A stretch of 64,000 nucleotides of DNA from Lepidostoma basale (taxonomy: Eukaryota; Arthropoda; Insecta; Trichoptera; Lepidostomatidae), in the NCBI GenBank assembly GCA_022606425.2, contig JAHDVF020000462.1:39765-103764 (forward strand), in the 5' to 3' direction. The position numbers and the translations under genes are program-made. The number at the start of each line of letters is the position of its first letter. Within the stretch, counting starts at the first letter, position 1. Positions 52,127 to 62,600 of this stretch are shown here, piece after piece. The notes under the pieces are model-generated. The model was not told the DNA's origin. It made no database searches and saw only the letters and a list, made by a program, of their open reading frames with translations.

Positions 52127-52484
52127 TCTTCTTCTTCAAGTGCCCTGTCGGGTCCCCCCAACGTTGGCGATCACCTCGGCGAACCTGTCCCTGTCCTGCG
52201 CCGCTCGGAACAGCTTCTCAACACTTCGGATGCCCGTCCACTCCCTCACGTTTCGCAGCCAGGACATTTGTCTCCTTCCGGGCCCTCGGCGTCCCTCAAT
52301 TTTTCCCTCCAATATCAGTTGGAGAAGGTGGTACTTTTCCCCAGGCAGTATATGACCCAGATATGAGATCTTTCGAACCTTGATAGTTGATAACAATTCC
52401 CTGTCAACTCTAGCTCGCTTCAGGACTTCGGTATTGGTAACCATGTCTGTCCAGGAAATTCTGAGCATTCGGCGATGGAGCCAC
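52127..52484 (-). mobile_element. LINE-D 3' fragment, perfect 12-bp TSD
   Basis: Flanked by ATGAACAAAACT at 52115-52126 and 52485-52496. Minus strand decodes over about 115 codons: MFMWLHRRMLRISWTD, VTNTEVLKRARVDRELLSTI, KISYLGHILPGEKYHLLQLI, LEGKIEGRRGPGRRQMSWLR, TGIRS, LFRAAQDRDRFAEVIANVG. This is the post-RT tail of an RTE-like LINE; the inverted TTCTTCTTC at its left end is the AAG tail. The frame is uninterrupted, so it is young. Confidence 0.92.
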
Positions 52485-52497
52485 ATGAACAAAACTA

Positions 52498-52749
52498 AAA
52501 GATTTTATTGTACTCGTATATTGAACAATGATGTAAAACTCCATATTAAATAATTAATGCGAATGAAAACGTCAGGTTTCTAGAAGTTTTATTATATTTT
52601 ATGGAAATGACGTGTTTCGCCCTTCTAAGGCATTATCAAATCATATCAAATATTTGATAACGCTTTAAAAGGGCGAAACTTGTCATTCCCATAAAATATA
52701 ATAAAACTTCTAGAAAACTGACATTCTCTTTCGTATTAAAATAAAAAGA
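52498..52749. repeat. FB1 foldback inside LINE-A
   Basis: Near-target duplication AAAAGATT/AAAAGAAT at 52498-52505 and 52742-52749. Arms: GAACAATGATGTAAAACTCC, AGGTTTCTAGAAGTTTTATT, GTGTTTCGCCCTTCTAAGG, then the inverse with GATAACGCTTTAAAAGGGCG, AAACTTGTCATTCCCATAAAAT, CTTCTAGAAAACTGACATTC. Confidence 0.85.
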
Positions 52750-53065
52750 ATCATTAAGATGGTTCGGTCACATAGACAGAATGAATGAAGAAATAATGAT
52801 AAAAAATATATGCTAACAATGTAATTGGAACAAGAAATAAATGAAGACCTAGAAAAACGTGACACGATCAAATAAATCATATATCAATTTTCGTCCACGT
52901 GAAGAGTCGGAGATATTTGACGTGCGTGCATGACGCGATGTATGAATGATGAGGAAGCGAAAGAAGTCTGTTCGGAAAGAATAGTGTGGCAGTCAATTCT
53001 TTCAGCCTACCCCTTCGGAGAAACGGCATGATGGATAATTAATTTTAATCAATTTAGAACATTCA

Positions 53066-53515
53066 AGGAAGTGAAGCATGGAACTGACAAAAGAAGAATG
53101 AGAGTAAAATAAATGCAGAAGAAATGACGTCTCTAAGACTAATGTATGGAAAATCTGTATATGATAGAGTGTCAAATTTGAGTATAAGAAGTGAATGCGA
53201 TGCGAATAAAAGTGTTTTGAATAAAATAATGAAAGAGTCGTTTAGATGGTTTGGACACATGGAAAGAATGAGTGAAGAGAGAATGGTGAAGAAGGTATCG
53301 GTAAACGACGTGAACGGAGCTAGAAATAGAGGAAGGCCGAGGAAAACGTGGTACGATCAAATCAATCAAATATTTAATGTCGGTCACGTGAAGAGTTGGA
53401 GAAATCGACGTGCGTGCATGAGAAGATGTATGAATGTAAATGACTCAAGAAAAATATGTCAGGACAGAACAGTGTGGCGATCCATTTTTAGACGGCGATG
53501 GTTAGTTAATTAGTT
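53066..53515 (+). mobile_element. LINE-A fragment, open C-terminal frame
   Basis: A 129-codon frame (53124-53513) reads SLRLMYGKSVYDRVSN, MNKI-type NKIMKESFRWFGHMERM, VKKVSVNDVNGARNRGRPRK, WYDQINQIFNVGHVKSW, RNRRACMRRCMNVNDSRKIC and QDRTVWRSI. The 3' UTR is cut short and GACGGCGATGGTTAGTTAATTAG follows directly. Confidence 0.9.
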
Positions 53516-53599
53516 TTAGAACCTTAAAAATTTCCGTAAAATAGTGAGACGTTTGCCGCGACACTCTTTTAAATAGAAAATAATATAATTGTGGTAGGA

Positions 53600-53875
53600 A
53601 GTCACAAATTATCTTAATAGATGGCGCTAGTGTAGATTGACCTACAAACAGTGAAGTTATTAAAAAAATAGTAGCATATATACAAGTTCCAAAAAAAAAT
53701 TGGTCAGACGTGGTGTCGTAAGAAGCGAGGAATGGGGAATGTTGTTAACATAAAGTGATCACTTAACCCAACCAATGGCAGGTCATAAGTTCTGTAAATG
53801 CCTCGACTACCATATTCTGTTTCGAAAAAAATTTACATCTTCGTCTCTTTTGAGATACAATTAATCCTTTAAAAT
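53600..53875 (+). repeat. Repeat L, copy 2
   Basis: ATAGATGGCGCTAGTG, ATATATACAAGTTCC, GGAATGGGGAATGTTG, CCCAACCAATGGCAGGTCA, CATCTTCGTCTCTTTTGAGA. Similar over ~270 bp to 28.53-28.81 kb, with a small local duplication (AACATAAAGTGATCACTTAAC) in place of one stretch. Confidence 0.75.
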
Positions 53876-54202
53876 GATAAACCCGCAATGGGTAAAAATC
53901 CAGTATTTGTCTACAAGTATTTGTATACATTAAAAAAAAACTAATTGAAAATAATATTATATATTTTTATTCCCGTAAGCAATTAGTTGAGAAATATTTT
54001 ATGCTCCATTTTCATTTTACAATTTGAAATATTCCCATCGCTCTTTTCATCTTATACGTTTCTAACGATGCGGCACTAACTTACCAATCAGGGAGAAATA
54101 ATATTTAGTTTACGTTCACAACATGAAGAAAAATTGTTGAAATACGTAGCGTGTGTTTGCATACATTAATGCACCAACGCGAGAGGTAAGTCTTTGTAAA
54201 CT
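53876..54202. other. No recognisable feature
   Basis: A+T-rich, unassigned. Confidence 0.35.
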
Positions 54203-54345
54203 AACTAACTAACTAATCATCACGTCGTCTCCCAAGAGGTAGGCAGAAGAATAGACCGTCACGCTTTTCTTTTCCGACATACTTTTATCACATCATTGAC
54301 ATTCACACGTGGCGTGATGCACGCAAGTTTCTTGGATACAACAGG
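54203..54345 (-). mobile_element. LINE-A 3' end
   Basis: AACTAACTAACTAACTAATC, ATCACGTCGTCTCCCAAGAGG, then the 3' UTR and complement of the CMTR segment near GATGCACGCAAG. Only ~140 bp. Confidence 0.85.
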
Positions 54346-54384
54346 TCGTTTGAATCCAATATCTGTGTACAATTTTCAGATATT

Positions 54385-54589
54385 ATATTGATTCTCATGA
54401 CATATCACATATCATATCGAATCAAATCAAATCAAATCAGTATATTTCATCAATAGAAATTAAAAAATCAAGGTTTAAGGCATCTATTGAGAACAGGTAA
54501 AATAATATATTGTATGTTATAAAGTATACGCATGAGATATAGTTCAACATTAGGAAGACAAGATATTCTTAAAAATCAAGAGTATTTGC
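54385..54589. repeat. SINE 3' end scrap and pentanucleotide run
   Basis: ATATTATATTGATTCTCATGAC (54391-54412) matches the SINE 3' end on the minus strand. A short (ATCAA)n run follows at 54416-54437. Otherwise unassigned. Confidence 0.5.
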
Positions 54590-55045
54590 CTTCTGAACAT
54601 ACTTTCACTAATATGCAAGACGTCGATCTCCGAGGAGACCGCGTTTAGCAGATTAACTGCTTTTCTCATCGGTGTCACCAGAGGCAGGCTAGTTCTGACG
54701 GCCGGTAGGTAAAACAATCTATGCTGTCACTGTCGGAGATATCTATCCAGGACAAAAAGTCGAACACTCGTCAGGACGTCCGAGTTCTCAAAATATCTCC
54801 TGAGTAATCTAAAGAAGTGTTATCTAAGAAGTGTTACCCATCTCTTCGAAGCTGCAGAGATTTGGTCCCAAGCATGCCCAAAAGAAATGCCGTGGGATAG
54901 AGCCACGGATAGCTACCATACTCCCTCATGTAGAGATACCTCAGAATTTTGTTCCGAATCCTCTCCAGCGTAACGGAATATCTCGCCTCGTGAGGACTCC
55001 ATATCACAGAACCACCTTCGAGTTTGCAGACACAGTAAGGACCAA
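54590..55045 (-). mobile_element. LINE-J fragment (CR1/Jockey-type)
   Basis: Minus strand decodes to CKLEGGSVIWSPHEARY, LERIRNKILRYLYMREYG, SYPWLYPTAFLLGMLGTKSL, QLRRDG, then toward 54600 the complement of FTYRP, CLPLVTPMRKAVNLLNAVSS. Same family as 37.4 and 57.0 kb. Probably truncated by, or replaced at its 5' side with, LINE-F. Confidence 0.8.
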
Positions 55046-55376
55046 ACAAGTTTTGAGTACTTCCGAGACACTGAGGACGATAGAAGGCAAATCGCTGAGG
55101 GATCGCATGAGGAACACCAGAATAAGAGAGATATGTGAGGTTGAGGACATGATAAGATGGAGCAGACAGGGAAAAAGAGACTGGTATGGGCATGTTCAAA
55201 GAATGGACACCACCAGACATCCCTATATTGCACTACATAATCAAACTCATGGGACTCGTCCTCGTGGAAAACCTCTTAAAAGATGGAAGGACAGCTGGGA
55301 GTCTACTTCACAGGAGGAGCAACACTCTGGAGAACAGACCACATAGGTCTACAACAAGGATGAAGAAGAAGAAAAA
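55046..55376 (+). mobile_element. LINE-F 3' fragment, AAG tail
   Basis: Decodes to LRTIEGKSLRDRMRNTRIRE, ICEVEDMIRWSRQGKRDWYG, HVQRMDTTRHPYIALH, RPRGKPLKRWKDSWESTSQE; ends GATGAAGAAGAAGAAAAAGAAGG. Over 100 codons open. Lies head to head with LINE-J. Confidence 0.87.
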
Positions 55377-55534
55377 GAAGGTCATGTTAGAAGTCGGAAG
55401 AATCGACTTGCGTGTATGACTCGTTGTATGAATGCAATATTATCTAGAGAGGTGTATCAGGGTAGAGTAGTGTGGCGGTCCATTCTCTCTGCCTACCCCT
55501 GTGTGGAAATGGAATAACGGTTTGTTTGTTTGTA
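55377..55534 (+). mobile_element. LINE-A 3' end with (GTTT)n tail
   Basis: GGTCATGTTAGAAGTCGG, CGTGTATGACTCGTTGTATG, TGGCGGTCCATTCTCTCTGC, CTGTGTGGAAATGGAATAACGG, then TTTGTTTGTTTG. Close to the GTT-tailed group but with a GTTT tail. Confidence 0.85.
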
Positions 55535-56415
55535 TTATATTAAAGAAATAAAGTGGAGAAAACAGTGCTCTAAATTCTATTTTCAAATTAACAATGGTAT
55601 TCCTCTTTGTTAACGTCTAAAAAACCTTTAATAAAGTAACTTTTTTTGTTCTTTTTTTGTTTTCCGAAATTATTTTAAAGTTATGTTTACACAAAAATCT
55701 AATTTGAAGTAATATTAACACGTATTAACTGGTGTAATATTTTTCAAAAAGTGCCTAACAGTGGTACCATATTAGTACATAAAAAAAATTTAACATGTGT
55801 ATTTTTAAGGCAAAAGTTCCTTCGGTGTATAATTTTTAAAACCTCGCGTACACTGTGTACAGATGAGTCAGCAAATTCCAATATAAAGAGCCCTAATTTT
55901 CGATACAAAGTTTGCACTTTGTTTTTCAGTGCTGGTATCAGAAATTTGATACCTAGAAACCATTTTGGAATAGATCCAGATTTTGGGTTCTGGGTTCCGG
56001 CTGAAAGCTGTCTGTATCAAATTACTGGTTCCTTATTCCGTATCTCCCTTAAAAATTATTTTATCTATATAAATATTTTAAATATCTATTGCTAAATTTG
56101 ACCTGTTTCGTGTATTTCTTCTTTATCTTCTTATATTGCCTTAATTTACTTAACTTGTGTTAAGTAAAATAACGCAATATTAGAGGATAATATAAGACAA
56201 TATTAGTGCAAGTGGACTGTACTAATTTTCTTCTATAGGACGCAGGTCCCTGCAGGATCCGGAGTGGTGGTAGGCAGTGATACGTTTGGCATTTATTAAG
56301 TACGTTTTGCAGATGTATGATACGTTTGCAGGTAGTTGTAGTGAAAAACAGAGATACATTTTGATATGGTAACGGTTTCCAAAGTCTTATTGATTTTGTA
56401 TTTACAATATTTCAT
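55535..56415. other. No gene recognised
   Basis: A 114-codon frame at 55751-56095 is the longest non-TE frame in this part. It has no domain motif and an A+T-driven composition; I treat it as chance. The sequence just before 56416 (TTTACAATATTTCATCACAC) leads into a ribozyme-like arm. Confidence 0.4.
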
Positions 56416-56455
56416 CACACTGATGAAGGGCTGCTGTGTCCGAAACATGTTTGTG
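56416..56455 (+). ncRNA. Hammerhead ribozyme-like motif, stand-alone arm
   Basis: Helix I CACA (56416-56419)/TGTG (56452-56455); core CTGATGA (56420-56426), exact; unpaired A; helix II GG/CC with a ten-base loop; GAAA (56442-56445); C-AT-G; triplet GTT. A LINE-A tail begins immediately after (TACTAACTAAC), so the rest of the host element is cut off on this side. Confidence 0.65.
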
Positions 56456-56945
56456 TTACTAACTAACTAACTAACTAACCATCACGCCATTTCCCCGGAG
56501 GGGTAGACAGAGAGAATGGATCGCCACAATGGCCTGTCCTGGCATACCTCTCGGGCTTCCTCTACATTCATACATCGTACCATGCACGCACGTCGATTAT
56601 TCCGACTTCGAATGTGGCCGCCTTTTAATAATTGATTAATTTGGTCATGCCATGTTTTCCTCGGTCGTCCTCGGCTTCTTTTCCCACTCACCCTGCTTGT
56701 GTACAACTTTTTAACCATTCTACTCTCATTTATACGTTCCATATGTCTAAACCATCTCAGGGATCCTTTTTTAATTTTATTCATGGTGCAGTCATCTGCC
56801 CTACATTTCTTTCTTATTTCATCGTTCGGTATTCTATCATACAACGTTTTCCCGCACATTCTTCTTAGTAATCTCATTTCTACGGCGTTTATCCTGCTTT
56901 CATTCTTCTTTTGCCAGCTCCAGTCTTCATATTACTTCAGTAAGT
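56456..56945 (-). mobile_element. LINE-A fragment, long open C-terminal frame
   Basis: A 131-codon minus-strand frame (56482-56877): MRLLRRMCGKTLYDRIPND, EIRKKCRADDCTMNKIKKGS, LRWFRHMERINESRMVKKLY, GRPRKTWHDQINQLL, NNRRACMVRCMNVEEAREVC, PLWRSILSVYPSGEMA. Plus-sense start TAACTAACTAACTAACTAAC. Represents the KKC-ADD subfamily, distinct from the 48-kb copy. Confidence 0.92.
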
Positions 56946-57556
56946 AACAGCTCCCATAAGATATTGGGATTTGTTCTTAGGAATGGGAAAGATTTTAACA
57001 ATTCAAAAGTTCTGAAGTTATTGTATAACTCTTTGGTAAGAAGTCGGCTAGAATTTGGTACACTGGTGTGGGCACCACATTAAAATAAATATTGCCTGTT
57101 GATTGAAAAGGTACAAAAAAAGTTCTTACGTTTTTTGTACCTCAAAGATAACGGTTATTACCCCTGGCTGTACCCAACTGATTTCTTGCTTGGTATGCTG
57201 GACTACCAATTATTGGAAATTAGACGAACTATCCATTTGGGTGTTCATTTTTTTCAACTGATTTCGTGGTCGAGTACATAACTCGGATATTTTGAATGCC
57301 TTGACTTGTTCAGTTTCCAGTTTACGTCTTCGTCTCTATTGAGATACAATTAAAATTTGCCTTGACTTTGTTTGTCCCTGACAATTATCTGCGGCAAATG
57401 CAACATAGATTATTTCACCTGCCACTGTGTAGAACCAATTTACCTAAAGTTATGCCCGTGGGCAGGGCAATAATCCTTCTAAACCGCAACTCTTCGGATG
57501 TGGACATCTTCCACGATAGTGAGGCTTCCCTCAGAAAACATCTATCTCTTAAATAA
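56946..57556 (+). mobile_element. LINE-J fragment (CR1/Jockey-type)
   Basis: Decodes to KILGFVLRNGKDFNNSKV, LKLLYNSLVRSRLEFGTLVW, EKVQKKFLRFLYLKDNGYYP, WLYPTDFLLGMLDYQLLEI. A piece of repeat L intervenes at about 57285-57352; then LTLFVPDNYLRQMQHRLFHL, PLCRTNLPKVMPVGRAIILL, NRNSSDVDIFHDS. Covers the region after the RT. Confidence 0.82.
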
Positions 57557-57884
57557 TGTGTTGTTCTTCTTATTGTTTCTAATTATTTATTTGGTCTTTA
57601 TTTTTTAATTATCTCGTGTTTTTTGTGTTTTTGTCTCTTTTTAAATTTCTTTATTGTATTTACTGTTTAAAAAAGTTGTTTTTTTTTACCTACCTGTATA
57701 GTCATAAGCGCTTTGGTTATACACTGTAATGTTTATGATTTAAAAAAATAAATTGAATTGATTTGAAAAAAAAAAAAAATAATTGAATGAGGGTTGGCAC
57801 TAGAACTCCATTGTGTTATTATTAGTATTTTTAACTAAAAAGTTTTTTCACACAGTATAAAATACTCTTAAATTAGAAATGAAT
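57557..57884. other. No recognisable feature
   Basis: A+T-rich; ends in a run of 13 A at 57767, perhaps the decayed poly(A) end of LINE-J. Confidence 0.4.
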
Positions 57885-58115
57885 CCTCTTACAGGAATGT
57901 GTCTTAAATCTGCATAGAGTGTCACGTGCAAGTATTAAAAGTGAAAGCAGCGCGAATAAAAGTGTTACAAACACAATGATGAAAGGGTCATTAAGATGGT
58001 TTGGACTCATGGAAAGAATTAATGAAGAAATAATGGTAATGTCACGAGAGAACAGTGCGGCAGTGTAATTTTTCTGCATTCCCCTTCGGCTAGACGTTGA
58101 GATGTTTAGGTAAGT
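57885..58115 (+). mobile_element. LINE-A fragment with internal deletion
   Basis: GTGTCACGTGCAAGTATTAAAAG, GGGTCATTAAGATGGTTTGG, TCATGGAAAGAATTAATGAAG, then a jump to GAGAACAGTGCGGCAGTG and CTTCGGCTAGACGTTGAG. The tail is decayed. Confidence 0.78.
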
Positions 58116-58184
58116 TTTTTTTTATGTCTGTTCGTAAAGCAAAAAATCGCAATTAAAATATTAATATTACCAAGTCAGAACCCA

Positions 58185-58410
58185 GCCTACATCGCTCAGG
58201 GTGCACTAGACTGGTCCCCAATGGGGGAAAGAGGAATCGAGGCAGACCTAGAGCCACCTAGAGAAAAACTCTGCAGAACGAGGTTAAAGCACCAGGCCTT
58301 ACTTGGGATGATGTAAGGTATCAGGCATGCGGTAGAGTCGGGTGGAGAAGGTTTCTTGAGGCCCTATGCACCACGGAGGTGTGACAGGACAAAAAAAAGA
58401 AGAAGATGAT
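58185..58410 (+). mobile_element. LINE-G 3' fragment
   Basis: Decodes in pieces to GALDWSPMGERGIEADLEPP (shifted GKR-RGRPRATW), LQNEVKAPGLTWDDVRYQAC, GRVGWRRFLEALCTTEV, then stop and ACAGGACAAAAAAAAGAAGAAG. The LTWDD and R-W-FLEALCT pattern is a common LINE C-terminus, a different lineage from A-F. Confidence 0.72.
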
Positions 58411-59939
58411 AAAGTGTACTTTTAAAATACGATTTTAAATAAGGTATTTCTGGCGTAAATCAATATCCTTTCAGTGTTACAAAAAGCGTATGCAAACTGA
58501 AATAATTGGTATGATGAACCTGTTTTAATATATTAAGGGGTAAGTTATTTTACCCAATATGTGTCTTTACGACTTTCCCTTTTGGGTCTAGATACGCTTG
58601 TATATTTTACGTACTTATATTGTGGAAGCTTCATTACTCGTGTCTTTCAAACACTCTTGTCAACAGACAAAACATCAAACGGCTTCATTGTTTCGCAATC
58701 TCTTTAAATACAATATGCCATTCGCTAACGTAAAACCCGAAGATGCTCATACTCACTACATTTTTTATCATTTTAAAAACCTTTTACCCTGTTTAATCAC
58801 CTAGCACCTTATTTATCACTTAGTAAAAAAAAAACAGGATTTAAAATAAGAGTTCAGAAAATTTTAATAATTTTATATTTTATGGAAATCCAAATGTTTG
58901 TTCACTAGATTTTTTAACAGGTTTTAAACAGTTTACCCTTCTTAATCACATAGCGATACATATTTCAGTAATTAAAGTATGTTTTCATCCAATTTTAGCC
59001 ATTTTATTTTTTATGGGTTTGTCATAAAACCTCTTTTATTAGATGTTAAATTAATTTTTTAAACGAAAGGAATATGAAAATAATTTTAATAAGTATGTTA
59101 AAAAAACAAAGAGCCTTAGCTTATACTAATTAATTTATCTTAATTTAATATAAAAATCACTTTTCTGATGGCTAATGTGATAAAACTGTGGAATTCCATT
59201 GTAAAAACCTTATTATTGAATTAGCAGCGCTTTTTATTAAACTTTAATTAAAGTGGAATAAAAACCGCGTCGTTAATTCAATTTAAATGTTATTTAAAAA
59301 TCAGTTGAAGAAAATATATTTTTTAATGTTATTTTTCCCATTTATGGTGGTATATTGCGATTTATTTTCATAACCTTTTAAAATGTCTAAAAAATTAACA
59401 ATCATTATTTTATAAAAAGATGAAACCTAGAAACAAAAAATGATAATTCATATTTATCGTGGAACATCTAATACTCTAAAATATTTATCTTATAATTAAA
59501 CATAAAAATAATATGTCATTGGCGGAGAACAATTATTATGAGTGAATTACATTTATTTCTCGCCATCTTGCCTTCATGGGATATTGCTGAAAAAAATATA
59601 TATCTGCCGAAATACAAACATTTAAATATTTGTTTAATTACAATACATCAAATATATATTTTTTAATATATCATATTTCCTGTTACTTTCATTCTTTTGA
59701 AAATTTCATTGGTGTGTATTTTGTTACTCTGGTGAGTAATAAATCCAAAATTGAAGTAAGAAGTTTCTGAAAGAGAAAAAATAAAATAATTGTCTTACTT
59801 TTTATTCCAAACGTCGGCTACCTCTCCTCACTTGTCCATTGTAAATCACATATCTAAAATTTAAAGAGTCTCATTAATAAACAAACGAAACAACTAAACA
59901 TCACGTCATCGTACATTTTAAATTTTTTCACAATTCACT
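58411..59939. other. No gene or repeat recognised
   Basis: 1.5 kb of very A+T-rich sequence with short motif-free frames. Confidence 0.4.
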
Positions 59940-60405
59940 GGTAAGGGAGTTTCTGAGAAGCAATCACAGGGAGGTCCATCCACAAATTCAAACAAGTTCC
60001 AATTGCCCGCGGAAACTATTTGAGAACTTTCACGCTGCCCGGTGGGGAGCGTGGCTACGGGAGAACCAGCGCAGTCTGAAGCCCACAGTGAACTGGGGCC
60101 CTAAGCGAGGTTCCGATAGGAACAGCCAGCAGGGGTGAAGCGGGGAGGGTAGCGCATGCGCCACCCCCAGCCCGCTAGTTTTAACGAGTGACGCTACCGA
60201 CTGCTCGCAGTAACTTCTGAAAGGGGATGAAGGGTTTATTGCGGAATTACTATCATAAAAAATGGGTTTTGAAATCAAATAAGAATTAATGTTACACATT
60301 TGTATTTTTTTTTAATTATTCCAATAAACTTCTAAAAGGGGGTGAAGAGTTTATTGCGGAATCACTACCGGAAAACATGCCACTTGAAATCAAATAAGAA
60401 TTATA
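59940..60405. other. G+C-rich islet and tandem duplication
   Basis: 60020-60190 is G+C-rich (GCTGCCCGGTGGGGAGCGTG, AGCCAGCAGGGGTGAAGCGG, GCGCCACCCCCAGCCC) and unlike any repeat here. From 60213 an ~80-bp segment (ACTTCTGAAAGGGGATGAAG...CAAATAAGAATTA) is repeated at 60328-60405, period 115 bp. Confidence 0.5.
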
Positions 60406-60689
60406 ATATAATTACAAAATGTATTTTTTATTCCAATTAGTATTTTTATTCCAGTTAGCAGACAAGTACTGCATTTTATACCCACATATGGTAATTCCAC
60501 GCTGTACTATATAGATAATAGTTATTTCTATATCTAATAAGTTCTGTTTTTAGATCCAATTACTTTAAGGCGCTCAAATAATATTTTCATAAAAGAGTAC
60601 GTATCTGTTATTAACAATTTGTAATTACAATATTTTTTTATGTTTATTGCGTATGTCTTATCAGATAATATTTAGTTAAATAGTTCATT

Positions 60690-60960
60690 GTTTTGGCCGA
60701 AAAACTATAATACCTTTACATTTTAAACTGTTAAATTAAATAACTATATTTTATGTATATGTTGACATCATCAGATAATATTTAATTAAATAGTCCATTG
60801 TTTTTGGCCGAAACACTATTATACATCAACATTATTTACTGTTAAATTTGAAAAATTGTTATGATATCAAAATGTTTTTATTATACATTTCTTTAAAATG
60901 TCACGACAGCCGTTTTGCCAATCGATGTAGGCATCAACACACAACTAAATATACAAATTG
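60690..60960. repeat. FB6 element, compound
   Basis: TTGTTTTGGCCGAAAAACTATAAT and TTTTTGGCCGAAACACTATTATAC occur about 95 bp apart (duplicated end). Then comes the minus-strand ribozyme-like arm near 60900 (GTCACGACAGCCGTTTTGCC), whose core has lost two bases (TTGATGCC). Confidence 0.6.
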
Positions 60961-61779
60961 AAAAACTAGCTATTTCTAGACATTCTCAAAAATTATGTAA
61001 TAAAAAAAAATATTACTAAAATCTATTTTGTGATCTATTTTAAATCTGTATGTGTATGTTTGCCCAGAAGAGTTATCATATAATTGTTGGATCACACAAT
61101 ACCCCACAATTGGCGGAACCCTAATAACAAAATACCGCATTCCAGCGGACATATGATGTCCATACTAACAATAACGTATTAATGCATAAAAAAATTGCTC
61201 CTGTTAAATATTTCAAGTAAAATATCTTGAATTTATAACAAAATTGTTAAGGGAGCGGCTTGAACGAACACAGAAAACCTTAGATTAACAATGAAGGTAA
61301 GTGTAGGCCCAAGGAGCTTCAGTTGTATTCTGTAATTATTAATTCAAGCGGTTGTTGTTCGGCTTCTAGGGAAGGTTAAACTTTCTTCACAGTGAGATTT
61401 TTGATCCAGATCCTTGAAATATTCAAATAATTGAACAAAATGTTGTTAGGGCAGGATTCGGCGAATACGTTGGGAACTTCGGAGGTGGTTATTGTATTAA
61501 TAATCTACAATATGCAAATTAAGGCGAAAGCTAAATAATTCTTTCGCAAAGCTTTTGCAAAATAAATTTCCTTTAAATAAGATTATTGGATTATTTCAAC
61601 AAAATACAAAAAGCAAAATAAAGATAAAAAGAATGCTCTATGCTTAAAACAAGAGGCAACGAAACATTTGAAGAGTTCATGTTTAACAATACGAGAATTT
61701 TAAGCAAACGATGCACATTAAGAATTTCTTCCGCTTAATATAGAGACAAGAGTAGGAGTTCTTGGAAAACATCGTTTTA
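60961..61779. other. No recognisable feature
   Basis: Unassigned A+T-rich sequence. Confidence 0.35.
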
Positions 61780-61930
61780 TTACGAATGAAAACGTTTGTT
61801 TGCTAGAAGATTTATTATACTTTACAAGATTGACATATTTCGCCATGCTAAAATATTATCAAATCTTAACAATTACAAAACAAATAATTCCAAAAAAACT
61901 TTCAAAAAATATACGACTTTATTCCTATTA
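61780..61930. repeat. FB1 foldback, diverged
   Basis: ACGAATGAAAACGTTTGTTTGC, GACATATTTCGCCATGCTAA and ATTATCAAATCTTAAC match an FB1 left arm; the right arm is mostly lost. Confidence 0.6.
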
Positions 61931-62535
61931 AATATTTAATAAGGATTATTACATAATTGTTCAAAATAAGCTAAAACTAACCATAATATCATTTCCCGTA
62001 GGGGTACACATAAAGTGATCAGACGTCCCGTTTTCACCGTGACAGTCCAGTTTTCAGGCAGCATGTCCCGTTGTATCCAAAAACAGTTTCAGGACGCCCA
62101 AATGTCCCGCTTACGAAAAGAAAGAAACTCGCAGTGGAATTTTAAAACATATAAAAAAGCGCGCATATAAGAACCCTTACCGTAGAATCTAGTACAAGTA
62201 GATGAAGACGTGCACAAACATATCGATAATCTTTAAATACTTAAATTTTTAAAATAGCTAACCCTAATATGATATGAAAAAAATATTACAATCTTGTAAA
62301 AAATTGTATTGTATAAAAGTGTGAAGATCCTAAAACGACATTTTGTTTTATTTATTTAGGGTCTAGAATTCCAACTATCTTTGCGCTTGGTAGCTGCAAG
62401 ACGTGTTGTGGTCTATCCTACTACATAGTCCAGTTAATTCACTCATAAAATCCATGCAAATTTTGGTCAAAAACTTGTTTATTTGGAAAAAAAAAATTAA
62501 CAAGGGTCTATAATTCAAATCTTCACAGAGATGCA
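61931..62535. other. Unassigned; GTCCCG-rich segment
   Basis: At 61980-62010 TAACCATAATATCATTTCCCG may be a decayed LINE-A end (minus). 62025-62118 contains five GTCCCG/GTCC-type words in imperfect repeats (GACGTCCCGTTTTCACC, CATGTCCCGTTGTATCC, AAATGTCCCGCTTACG), origin unknown. Confidence 0.4.
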
Positions 62536-62539
62536 TTTG

Positions 62540-62600
62540 CTGCAGCGATCGCCAACGTTGAGGGTACCTGACACGGCACCAGAAGAAGAAGATTAAAAGA
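62540..62600 (+). mobile_element. LINE-D 3' terminal scrap
   Basis: GCAGCGATCGCCAACGTTGAGG, CACGGCACCAGAAGAAGAAG matches (plus sense) the extreme 3' end of LINE-D at 52.13 kb, including the AAG tail. Confidence 0.8.

Larger units (their letters stand above)
51865..53045 (+). mobile_element. LINE-A copy interrupted by LINE-D and FB1
   Basis: Three pieces in order: 51865-52126 (GCACTTAAAGTTGTCATCGC to CGAATGCAAGTTTTATG), 52485-52497, and about 52746-53045 (AATCATTAAGATGGTTCGGTC to CGGAGAAACGGCATGATGG). Both insertions have identifiable target duplications, so this old copy records at least two later events. Confidence 0.87.

Noticed and set aside
55751..56095. 114-codon open frame as a host gene
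   Set aside because: No motif, no splice context, composition follows the A+T-rich background, no match to other frames here.
60030..60299. 89-codon minus-strand frame in the G+C-rich islet
   Set aside because: Frame openness is explained by high G+C; no motif, no start context and no splice signals that fit.
62025..62130. GTCCCG repeats as a zinc-finger or hAT coding remnant
   Set aside because: No frame gives a recognisable Cys/His or transposase pattern; left as unassigned.
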